41,182 nt of DNA from Priapulus caudatus (lineage: Eukaryota; Priapulida; Priapulimorpha; Priapulimorphida; Priapulidae): assembly GCF_000485595.1 (NCBI RefSeq), contig NW_014577074.1:1488490-1529671 (forward strand). Direction: 5' to 3'. Below, piece after piece: positions 1 through 10,089 of this stretch. The position numbers and the translations under genes are program-made. The notes beneath the pieces are model-generated. The model made no database searches and had not been told where the DNA came from. It saw nothing but the letters and a program-made list of their open reading frames with translations. Within the stretch, counting starts at the first letter, position 1. Every line of letters starts with the position of its first letter.

Positions 1-74
<74 letters not shown>

Positions 75-151
75 AGAAAGAGAGAAAAAAAAGAGAGAGA
101 ACGAGAAAGGGAAGAGAGAGAAAGAGAAAGAAAGAGAAAGAGAGGGGGGAG
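1..151. repeat. (GA)n microsatellite with degenerate purine-rich tail
   Basis: A pure GA dinucleotide run fills roughly the first 70 bases. It then decays into GA-rich purine sequence with GAAA and GGGG interruptions. The array is truncated by the window start, so its true length is unknown. Confidence 0.95.
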
Positions 152-1004
152 AAACCACGGCCAGAAAAATGAGAGGAGATGTCGTGAACATGAAACGCCG
201 CGTTTAGAGAAAGGCGGGCATCCGATCGCGGCAGCAGCGAAGCGCTTAATAATGGAATTGAAATTGAGATGTCATTTACGGGTGGCGTGAGCGGTGTATG
301 CACGCACTCGCCTCGGCAGTAGATCAGATCGTCTGCCTATATCGAGACAGGCTGCTAGCCTGTTGGATGCCTGGGTGACTAACTGTTCACGGTAACCGAG
401 AAATTTTCTCCTCATAATAACTAGGCTTTCGTGATCATGAAAGTCAACGAGGTTCAAAAAAGGGTACGGCTCGTCCTGTCGTGAGTGAAGTGTTTGCATG
501 AGCTTAACGCATCTTTGCCATCACACTAGTTCTGACATGCGTTCAAATAGGCAGGAACTCCCGTCCCACGAGTAAGCACTTTACAATGCCGCGCTACGAA
601 TTAACATAATATTTCAGAGAGAATAGTTGGTGTCGACAGCTTCAACATCAGGTAATATCAAGGCGATGTTATGCTAATTAAATATGCAAAAGAAGCATGT
701 TAACACAATATTATTATGATAATAAATACGGTGTAATGATATGCTACCCTCCTGTTTGTCTACATTGTAAGTCTATCGCTGTGTGAAAAATTGCAGAGAA
801 AAATCAAACCATGTTACATTAAATCGAGTTACCGGATGAAAATGTAATCATCTATGATCAACATGATGCACAGGCGGCAATGTGATTGTATGCTATACGC
901 TCTAATCCATATTCTTACTTGTAATCTGCCAATGGAATAAGCTGAAGACATTCTATCGAAATTCTGCTACTGTTAACCACTGACCGTTGTCGCCATTGGT
1001 CGCC
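152..1004. other. Unassigned non-coding sequence
   Basis: No convincing gene or RNA seen. The only frame of note is a 75-codon minus-strand frame at 272-499 with no recognisable domain and no splice context. Base composition shifts from mixed to AT-rich after about 600. Confidence 0.5.
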
Positions 1005-1708
1005 GGTCCGTCACTCAAAATTCATTGTTTACCACGGCACATATCTCTACATTCGTCGTTTACCACGGCCCATCACATAGCATTTATTATTTACTATATG
1101 GACCGTAACTTTGCATTCATCGTTTACCACGGCCCTTCACTTAATATTAATCGTTTACTATGGGCTTCACTCTACATTGATTGTTTACCACGGCCCACCA
1201 CTAAACATTTAGTGTTTACTGTGCCCCGGCCCTCTACATTTATTGTTTACCACGGCCCATCATATAGCATTTATTGTTTATTATGGCCGGTCACTCTACT
1301 TTCACTGTTTACCACGGCCTATATATCCCTCAACATTAATTAATTGTTTACTATGGCCCATCACTCTCAATTTATTGTTTACTGTGGCTCTTCACTCTAC
1401 ATTTATTGTTTACTATGGCCCGTCACTCTACATTGATTGTTTACCAAGGCCCACCACTAAGCATTTAGTGTTTACTGTGCCCCGGCCCTCTACATTTATT
1501 GTTTACCACGGCCCATCATATAGCATTTATTGTTTATTATGGTCGGTCACTCTACTTTTACTGTTTACCACGGCCTATATATCCCTCGACATTAATTGTT
1601 TACTATGACCCGTCACTCAACATTCATTGTTTACTGTGGATCCTCACTCTACAATTATTATTTACCACGGCCCGTCACTCAACATTCATTGTTTACCACA
1701 GCTCGTGA
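1005..1708. repeat. 32-bp minisatellite with 256-bp higher-order period
   Basis: About 22 imperfect units of roughly 32 bp, each containing a variant of TGTTTACCACGGCCC followed by TCACTCTACATTTAT. The block around 1187-1345 recurs around 1443-1600 at an offset of 256 bp (8 units) with only a few substitutions, which is a higher-order repeat. Long open frames on the plus strand (for example 987-1343, 1243-1608) are by-products of the repeat and read the same Tyr/Leu/Pro-rich phrase repeatedly. Confidence 0.93.
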
Positions 1709-2415
1709 TTATTTGTGACGGTCATCTTCCATCACACAACGAACATCGTTTATCAATGCGTCAAGCTAAGAATTTCATCGGTCCATCAATTGGCGGTTGT
1801 TCTGTGGAGCGGTCATGCAGCAGCCATTGCGAAATGGAATGTTCGAAGTGAGCAAATGGTTAGCTGCTAATTCCTAACTCGAGATGGGGTGTTGATGGCA
1901 GAAAGTCAATATATAATCGGGGTTGGCAGTCGGTTAAGGAATACCGAAATATAATGATTCCGTTATTAAATGTGGAATAAAGGATGGAATAATCAATAGA
2001 AATAATGTTGGGATTGCGGTTATATGAGATAAAGCCACTCAATGATATCACGTGGCTTGACAGACAGTCCTCCGCTGGCGCATTCGTCGAATAATATATT
2101 TCTACCCGTAAATTCAGATATAAATACCTGAACTGTATAAATACACGGTATAAGAAGGTTTCGTTAAGCAACTACAATAAAATATATTTGGGGGAAGGAA
2201 ATCGTTCCGAATCATAGTTTTCATGCTGCAATTTGAAACACGACCGCTAAAATAAAAATAGACATTCGTTTCCGTTGTATGAATATTGCGCAATCAATAA
2301 TTGCCTGGAGCGATTAATATTACCAGCAACCCATAAAATTGGCAGTAATATTTAATTGGACAATTTAACCGTGCAAAATTAACAAAATACTTAACAATTA
2401 TGTTAAGGTAGAAAA
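1709..2415. other. AT-rich non-coding sequence
   Basis: No recognisable coding, RNA or mobile sequence. A 103-codon minus-strand frame at 1860-2171 has no recognisable motif. Confidence 0.45.
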
Positions 2416-2431
2416 TGTATGTATGTATGTA

Positions 2432-2482
<51 letters not shown>

Positions 2483-2565
2483 CTGGTGAGGTGTGGTGTG
2501 TGTGTGGTGTGGTGTTGTGTGGTGTGTGTGTGTGTTGTTGCATGTGTGTGTGTTGGCTGGGTGTG

Positions 2566-2623
<58 letters not shown>

Positions 2624-2628
2624 TTTTG
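2416..2628. repeat. (TATG)n-(TG)n compound microsatellite
   Basis: A short ATGT tetranucleotide run leads into a (TG)n tract of about 40 bp, then an interrupted GTGTGG/TGTTG block, then a second (TG)n tract of about 45 bp and TATG again. All open frames here are low-complexity artefacts. Confidence 0.97.
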
Positions 2629-3590
2629 TATTTTTGTATACAATTAAGCTGCATATTCTATATATTAATGTTAGATGTTAAATTGCACTTTATTACCTCA
2701 TTACTAGAATTGTGCGAATTTGCATTCTACGTGAAATTTAGACATTTTATCATTAATTAAAAAGGAGTAACAGCCGCGGGCATACTTCTCAGTGTTCATC
2801 AGTTCTCATAGACTAACAATAATAGCTATACATTCTGCGTTTATGGTTATACTTAACAACGGCTATCGTTCATCTGGGATTGATGGGTTCCATGGAGCGC
2901 TCATCATGCATACTATAATGGGAAGCTGTTACTCGCCATCGTTCCGTAACCGTTGACTTTACCTCACATTTACAGACGCGATTCTACGTGCGTACGTATT
3001 TTTGCGACAATACGTTCTATAATAGATTCATAATTGCAATATGTGAAAGTCAGCGTGGACAAAAGAGACAATTGTGTCAGCCATACAAAACATTGGCAAA
3101 AAATTGGCAACTAGAACAAAATGAGATAATTTTATTCGCATAACGCATAGGCAATGACTACTCATGCTATAGCATTTATGAGCGTTTGTTCAAGCATATT
3201 GGAAGGTTTGATGAATTTTGCACAAGCATCAAAACGCAGGTGGCAGACCCTTTAACCAACGTCATAGAGTGCACGTAGTGTAGGTGTTTCAACAATTTAT
3301 ATACCAGGCACACTCAGGCCGCGTATCACTGAAGTTTTTTTTGTATAGTATATATATTTATATATTAAAAGTACACAAGTCTTCCTACTCTATAGAGGCC
3401 CTTGACATGTTTAATTCATATAGTTTTATTTATTATTTTCTTATATTATTGATTTATTGATCCAGGCAACCGCCTGATAATGCGAACGATAACACTTCAT
3501 GTGACAACAGGATCGCTAATTGTTAACATCGTTGCTTCCGTTATCATCCACCGAATGATCCTGATATCAGCGTATCATGCGCCGGCTGCA
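2629..3590. other. AT-rich non-coding sequence
   Basis: No gene-like signal seen on either strand. A short TATA-rich patch lies near 3343-3366. Confidence 0.45.
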
Positions 3591-3645
3591 TATATTCAAG
3601 AGTACATAATAGAGATTCTCTATATTATGTACTCTTGATATATTA
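3591..3645. repeat. Short palindrome (about 20-bp arms)
   Basis: The arm beginning TCAAGAGTACATAATAGAGA at 3596 is followed after 1-2 bases by its inverse complement, ending at 3638. The right arm carries a 2-bp AT insertion. The flanks are partly complementary as well. It is probably a miniature foldback or small hairpin. No flanking target duplication could be assigned. Confidence 0.85.
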
Positions 3646-4102
3646 TATAATAGTCTAACATATTTACCGCAACATTTGCACGATTTTCAGTAACATGAAT
3701 ATAATCATGACTGCAATTAATTGCGCCAAATTTTCGAATTTAAATCAATACGGTTGAACTAGAAATGCGCTGTAAATGGATTTAGTGAAAATCTATCATC
3801 CGATCAAGTCAGAGAAATGTCTCAACGTACGTTGTGGACATGTCAATCCCTCGATTGCAGTCGAAATAGATAACACAATTTTTTAACCGTCATTTATAAA
3901 ATGGCGAGAAATTAATTGGTGCGAAGTAGCTCGTTTGTTTAGTATTTTCAATAGTGTATGTCAGTGGAAATAGACAGAGAAGTGTTACTTTCATCCGCAA
4001 CTGTCCTTTTATTCTAACTAGCGGCTATGAGATTCGAGCTTCGCCTCAAGTGATTTCAGTGACATCTAGTGGCAGGAATCGCGCACACGAAGCTGTGTAT
4101 GT
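3646..4102. other. Unassigned non-coding sequence
   Basis: Nothing recognisable. A 68-codon plus-strand frame at 3954-4160 runs into the next palindrome and has no known motif. Confidence 0.4.
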
Positions 4103-4104
4103 AT

Positions 4105-4206
4105 ATATGATATCAGGAGTTAATGAAGACAAATTTGTTTCAAAAGAGTTAAAAAATTAGTTTGAAAGAGAAATGTTTGTCTTTATTAACTCCTGATGAT
4201 ATCTAT
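4105..4206. repeat. ATCAGGAGT-family foldback element (copy 1)
   Basis: Left arm GATATCAGGAGTTAAT at 4109, followed by GACAAAT. The right arm, about 4174-4205, is its near inverse complement and carries TTAACTCCTGAT. The loop is about 36 bp. The same arm words recur at 17120, 21568, 24793/24819, 30008, 32575 and 36442 (see findings). Confidence 0.8.
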
Positions 4207-6151
4207 GATCAAAGCCAAGTGCCGCTGGTAAAGTAGTATCGGTAGTAATGCGGAAGGAATACAGAATGTATTTAGAAGAATGCATGTAGAACATTGTTAG
4301 GAAATGTTAATGTTATAGGCGAGCACCCGTAATCCACTCAGTAATAGTAATTAGTAGATACTGAGGGTCGCAATAAACGCCTGGAACAGAGAGGTCAATC
4401 GCCGCAATAACAATATCGGTGGGAATCGTTAAATAACATCATGCCGTATGCTCTGAAATTGCGCAGAATGATATGCTAGTCAGCGACGATCTAGCCGCAT
4501 TTAAATTCTTTATGCATTATAGCGTCTTCTTGCGCATTCTCACCTCACAGATTTGTGCTCACGTACAACTTGTATCGCGTATTTCACTGCATTGTAAATT
4601 TAATTATATCCGCACCGCGTGTTCTTACATGGTTATGGAATGGTTGCGTTTATGTAAAGGTGCTCATGAGGTCCTCATGTAGGCCTATAGACAAAGAGTG
4701 TACCATAATAAAAGTGACAGTTCTGCCCGCCGGTGTATGATGCATATGTTGCCCGGTTATTCATATGTATACATATACTAACTTACATGTTATATCAATA
4801 ATTAAATTACAATTTAAATAATTATTTGTAAAATGCTTCACAAAGAAAGATAGAACGTTCACAAAGTTGATCCACTTCACACTGAAACGCACACGAGAAT
4901 ACCGGCAAGGGTTTCACGGTATATAACCACAAATATATAATGCATGCATGCGTTAGTTTTATAAATTTTGGTTTGCGTTTTTATCAAGCTGATACGTTTC
5001 TTTCTGCACCACACTATTGATTTTCGTTCACATAAATAATCTGACAGGTTTTTCGTTACTAAATTGGAAATGAATTGATTCGTGGTTTTGAATTTACTGA
5101 TCAGACCGCGTAAGTCATTGCGTTTTTTCCAAGTTTTAAAAATCCGACTGGATTTTGTTACGTAGGATCACGTAACTTCTCTAATAATTCACCAAGTTTT
5201 TAAATACATTTTAAATTTTAGATACTAATTTCACTTAAAATTCGCTCATCTCCCAGTAGGTCCTACAGCCGACGTAATGCGACGCTGTTTGGGAGAAAGG
5301 TCTATCTACCGGTGCATATCATATATCTCTTACTGAACTTACCGTACATAATAACACCAAATGCGTAACCTCCAGACGATCACAAGAGATTTACTCGATT
5401 CTACTACGCGTTAAAGTGCTATACTACGTGCTACGTGTTAAAGTATTCATTTACTTTTAAATTTATGCAAGTTTTGTGTGAAATGCTTGGTGAAGAATCA
5501 TGCAGAGATATTGGACTATCTGTATTCGAATTAAAGAGCGCAAAATGCTCGCATCTATGTATAGCGCCTCGCTGTAACACGTAAAAGACCGCGAGTCATA
5601 ATTGATTCGCGATGTTGTATTAAATATTTGACAGGTGCAAAAAGGTTTGTGTTAGCGTTTTTCCGAAAAAACACATTTTAATAAATAGTTATTCAGTCCC
5701 ACGAGCCGTCCTGTACTGTATCACAGGAGGGCACATTGCTTGCCACTATGTATAGGTCACTGGCTGGAAATCGATAAATAACTATTATACCCGCGTCATA
5801 ATTTTGAAAGTCATCTTCAGAAAGCACGTATAGAAAAACGTTTGCTGAATGAACGGTTCTCGGAAACTGCCTGATTAAATTACCAAACTGCGCTATGATG
5901 TTGGTCTTATTATGTAGAGAGGCCGAAATCTACCTTCTCGGTCTATAGCATGAGAACGCCCTCTTAGATGTGGGATGAAGCATGGCAGTTCTAGAAGGGG
6001 ACTATTTCCTCATGAAAATAATAGAAATATATGATAAGTGATTGGTGAATTAGTTATTAATTATAATTATTGCTTGCACTTTTACGCTCCCGTTATGAAT
6101 GTGACGGTGAATGAGACGATGGGATCACTGGCGAATACCCGTGTACGTACC
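4207..6151. other. AT-rich non-coding sequence without a recognised gene
   Basis: About 1.9 kb with only short open frames (69 codons at most, 4473-4682) and no recognisable domain, splice-bounded conserved segment or RNA. Confidence 0.45.
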
Positions 6152-6208
6152 TGCGCGCGCGTTCGTGACTGTGCGTGCGCGTTCGTGACTGTGCGTGCGC
6201 GTGTGTGA
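6152..6208. repeat. 20-bp GC-rich tandem repeat
   Basis: The unit GTTCGTGACTGTGCGTGCGC occurs exactly at 6161 and 6181, with partial units either side. Confidence 0.9.
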
Positions 6209-7355
6209 CAATAGCTACAGTTTCACTTTAAAGTTTCCAAAAAACAATTTTTTTAAATGTGCAAAACCGCTTACAACATTTAGCAATAAGATACTTCTCA
6301 CTATGTCTGTGTGGTCCGACTTCATCTAATCCTACGGCAGCTCCTAAGTTTGACTCCTCACCCATATCTATATACATGTGTACACTAAACACTCGTGCAC
6401 CAGAACGAGCATTAAATTATAGCAAATCATTAACAAGTGCCGCGGAGCGACAGCGCTCATCTAACGTCTACTGCGGTGACTCTGTGGTGGAGTGGTGGGA
6501 TTCTAGTAAACCCTGTAAGTCCCAAATGTGTTCACATACAAGCGCGAAACAGTGGAATGCCGCACGGGATAGTATCACGAAGCCTTCTCAAAGGAATGTT
6601 TCGTTGCGGATCGTTATGAAAGTTTCGCCACGAGCATGGCCGCGGGTTTTAAGTGTCTTCAGATAAAGATGGGAAGCTCCCATCGTACGTAGTAGCAAAC
6701 AACTAGTTGCAACGACAGAATAGGTAAGCACGCATCCATTTACCTACCGCAGAGCCTACAGCTGCAATAGAGAGCTGCAGTCCGTAACTAATTTAAGCGC
6801 AGGCAAAACTACACACCAACCAGACCATGCACTGGCATGGCATACGTTACATGTAAAATACTGACAGTACAGAATACTCCACACACCGCCCACCACCCCA
6901 GAACCATGCTAGTTGGTGTGCTCCACAGTTACTCGATTTAGGTATCATGTGAGACGACTAATTGATCCGTCGAGCGCCGACACCACCCACACGCCGCTCG
7001 ACCGAGACCCCATAGAAATTATAAGATTAAGGAGCCATAAAGCCTTCTTCAACCAAATTCGGCTTTTAAATTCACTGTGACATGTAGCCTCGACATCCAG
7101 GCATGTAATAGATCTACCCTAGCAAACCCGGCATCAAATTCTTTCTACACAGACAGTAAACAAATTCCAGTAACGCCTCCTTGTGAGGGTCAAAAAGGTT
7201 TATCCGACACTTACTCCTTCGCATGTCAGCAGAAGGGACATTTCATGTCTTTAATAAAGCCAAAAAAGCTAGGTCACGCTGAAACAAAACGTTCTTTCAA
7301 TCGCTGCCGTCAGACCATGTCCCCAAAAAAAAAAGAAAGTCTAAAATCTGCCCTA
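6209..7355. other. Unassigned sequence with two unexplained open frames
   Basis: Open frames of 135 codons (6259-6666, plus) and 113 codons (7077-7418, plus) are present. Neither shows a recognisable domain, a signal peptide or obvious splice-site context. They are left as unassigned sequence rather than genes. Confidence 0.35.
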
Positions 7356-7700
7356 GTGCCCATTGACCCTTTGACCGTGACCTCCAATTCGGCAGCAGTG
7401 TGCTTCGTCCTACCATGATGCCTAAACACCCGACTATCACGAGCCTAGGTCGACGCCGTTAGATTTGTGCGCAATTCTGCATTTCTCCTATACCTAAGTT
7501 AAGGAGTGAATGTTCCCCCTTCTTTACCACTCTTGACCTGTGACCTTTGACCCCAGCTTCGACATCCCAACATCGTTTGAATCCCCTTGAAGTGCCGAAT
7601 AACGTGACGCGTACGTCGAGCGGTTAAGAATTTGTGCCCGAAGCGTTGACGGACGGACGGCCGGGCCGACGGACGGACGGACCGCACGCACCGAATCGTG
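7356..7700. repeat. Probable dispersed repeat with TGACCT half-sites and an (ACGG)n core
   Basis: This block contains TGACC-type words at 7363-7383 and three in a row at 7534-7553. It also holds a GACGGACGG run interrupted by CCGGGCC at about 7650-7683. Unusual composition relative to its AT-rich neighbours and several direct word repeats suggest an interspersed repeat, but no termini could be defined. Confidence 0.4.
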
Positions 7701-8155
7701 CGATCTACAATCTGCCCATCTGCACTAGTCAGATGAGCTAAAAAAGTAAAGCGCGTTGTCATCTTGATTAAATAATTTCAGTTATAATGAAATTTCTCAA
7801 CAATCTACATATTATATCATCTATGAAAATATTAATATTTCTCGTACAATCATGCATGCGCACATAAAGATTTCATATTAAATGTTCTACTTCTAAAATA
7901 TAATAATTTAGTTTTCGATCTGCATAAAACAGTTTTCAACACAAAATCATATCATATACCCAAATAAAAGCTATACTTTTACAACTTAAACTATTACTTG
8001 TATTCACAGATTTACTTATGTATATTTTGATAAAATAACCAAGATCTATGAAATCATCTACAGACTGCCAAAGAATTCACAACACTTTAGTATGATAAAT
8101 GGTGCTGTAATACACGACACTTATCATTCTTCTTTTCTACGGAGGAATGAATGCT
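7701..8155. other. AT-rich non-coding sequence
   Basis: Nothing recognisable on either strand. Confidence 0.45.
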
Positions 8156-8312
8156 GAAATATATATATATATACATATACACACACGCACGCACGAGGGA
8201 TACATCACACACCCCATTCGCCCGCACGCACCTCACACCGACACGCACGCACGCACGCACGCACGCATGCACGCACGCACACACACACACACACATATCT
8301 ACATATCTACAT
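8156..8312. repeat. (AT)n-(AC)n-(GCAC)n-(AC)n compound microsatellite
   Basis: An ATAT run at 8159 passes through ACAC into CGCACGCAC tetranucleotides (about 8240-8280), then (AC)n and ATCTACAT. The alternating purine-pyrimidine GC-containing core could adopt Z-DNA. Open frames across it on both strands are low complexity. Confidence 0.95.
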
Positions 8313-9258
8313 ACACTAAAATAATATCCAACTGTAGGATTTGATGGACGATAGCGCCATCATTGTTCCCATTGTGATGTGGTGGCCGTAACTGTATGGC
8401 CACATCACTGAACATAAAAATAACTTTGTTTGTTGTTCAAATGCCCACATAGAATCATTCCATTGGTGGGGAGGAGGTATTGTGTCTGTCTTTACATGAT
8501 CAAAACATGACCGGATATGTGAACATCCACAACAGATGACACATTTTTTATATTTTAAATCAATGAGGTTTCATAGAAACGTTTTGATAGAACCTAATGC
8601 TTTTCTATTTTCATGTACTGGCCAACGTTATTTACTTGGAATTCTTAAAATGTTTTTATAAATATCAGATGAGATTTTGTGGAGTGAATCCCAAAGACAT
8701 TGATTTTTAGTTTTTTAACACTCAAAAACTGATGAAATTCGGCCACTTAAAACAAGCCATATTCTCAGCAACGTTTACCAATAACTTACTGTAAATCATT
8801 CACTATACAGATTTTCATGTGTATGCATTGCATACCTTTGAGATACAAGACTTCTATAACTTTATATTACCAAATTCTAGTTTAAAAAATATTAGGTTTT
8901 ATATTACTCTTATCATCGTGATATCGCTACCTAATCTACTCAATAGTCATTTGATATCACGGACAATAACATAATACAGACGCCCTTTTCAACTTTCCAT
9001 TACAACCAGTATAAACCATCCTTGCCTGCAAGTAGCTTTACTATAAAATAAGGAACATATAATTTACACGTGATTTTTTGCGTATCCAAAGGAAACGAGA
9101 GTTTTATAAATCGAGGGCTAAAATTCCCACGCTATCAGCACAAATAACAGAACGCCGACGTACTCGAGCTAACGCGAGGCCATCGCGCCCCACAACCAAC
9201 ACCTTCACGAGCCACCGCCGACCCCTCGCTCCCGCGCGCACACGCCGCGGCAGCGTCG
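8313..9258. other. 3' flank and probable 3' UTR of the BTBD gene
   Basis: The GC-rich composition of the last BTBD exon continues about 100 bp past the stop codon (9160-9258) and then falls sharply to AT-rich. On the minus strand a TATAAA variant of the poly(A) signal lies at 9108-9103, about 150 bp after the stop. No canonical AATAAA was seen nearby, so the transcript end is uncertain. Confidence 0.4.
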
Positions 9259-10089
9259 TCAGGCGTAGAATATGATCTCGGGTATCTGTCCGCCCTGCAC
9301 GCCCGTGCCGTTGGTGCTCTCCGACGAGCACTGGAACTGGAAGGCGACGCCGTGGCACGTCACCTCGCTCATGCCCTCCTGCCCGAAGTAGCTGAGCTCG
9401 GTGCCGTCGAGAACTACGCTCGCCGTGTAGAACTGGTCCGGCTCGATCTGCACCGGATGGTCGAGGTAGACGGCGAACGGGTTGCTCGAGCCGTCCGAGA
9501 AGAAGTGCGTGCTGTTCTCGGCGAGCATGCCGCCGGCGCGCTTCAGCTCCAGCCGCACGGTGTACGCCGCCGAGCCGTTGCTCGAGCCGTACAGCCCGAA
9601 GCCGGCGACGAACACGCGCGCGTCCACCGCAAACTGGATGCTGTCGCAGCGGCCGCGGTAGCGCCACTGGTTCGTGCGGTACGCCGACGACTGGAAGCGG
9701 CGGCACCAGCGCGGCTTGAGGCCGTCGCGCGCGCACGTCGGGAAGTCGATCGCCGGCTTGCGCGTCGCTGTGTGGTAGAGGAAGACGTCGGTGGCCTCGC
9801 GCAGCGTGAGCATGCCCGAGCCGACGACGTCGTCCGCGTAGTCGGTCAGCGCGATGACGGGCACGCGGATGAGGTGGAACGCGCGCTGCAGCGCCGCGCG
9901 CTTGTTCTCGGCGCTCGGCGGAAGCTCGCGGCGCCCGCACTCGTGCGCGGCCCAGCGCACGGCCGCGTTGTAGATGGACAGCTCGCTGGCGTTGAGCGTC
10001 TCGCGGCTGAGCACCGTCTCCAGCGTGTGGTAGTCGATCTCCGTGAAGCCGTCCGACTCGATCGCCTTCTCCGCCTGCGCGTCAATCAC
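9259..10089 (-). CDS. BTBD6: BTBD coding exon 5 (terminal): BACK and PHR domains
   Basis: Acceptor CTCCTCAG lies before GTG ATT GAC (VID), in phase 0. The stop TGA is at 9261-9259, straight after IPEIIFYA. The exon encodes most of BACK and the entire PHR domain without interruption. Third codon positions are almost all G or C, unlike exons 1-4 of the same gene. Long antisense and out-of-frame reading frames over this exon are side effects of that composition. Confidence 0.95.
   Translation of the reverse strand: MIDAQAEKAIESDGFTEIDYHTLETVLSRETLNASELSIYNAAVRWAAHECGRRELPPSAENKRAALQRAFHLIRVPVIALTDYADDVVGSGMLTLREATDVFLYHTATRKPAIDFPTCARDGLKPRWCRRFQSSAYRTNQWRYRGRCDSIQFAVDARVFVAGFGLYGSSNGSAAYTVRLELKRAGGMLAENSTHFFSDGSSNPFAVYLDHPVQIEPDQFYTASVVLDGTELSYFGQEGMSEVTCHGVAFQFQCSSESTNGTGVQGGQIPEIIFYA

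Noticed and set aside
6259-6666. 135-codon plus-strand frame
   Set aside because: No domain, no codon bias comparable with the real exons and no splice context; chance frame more likely.
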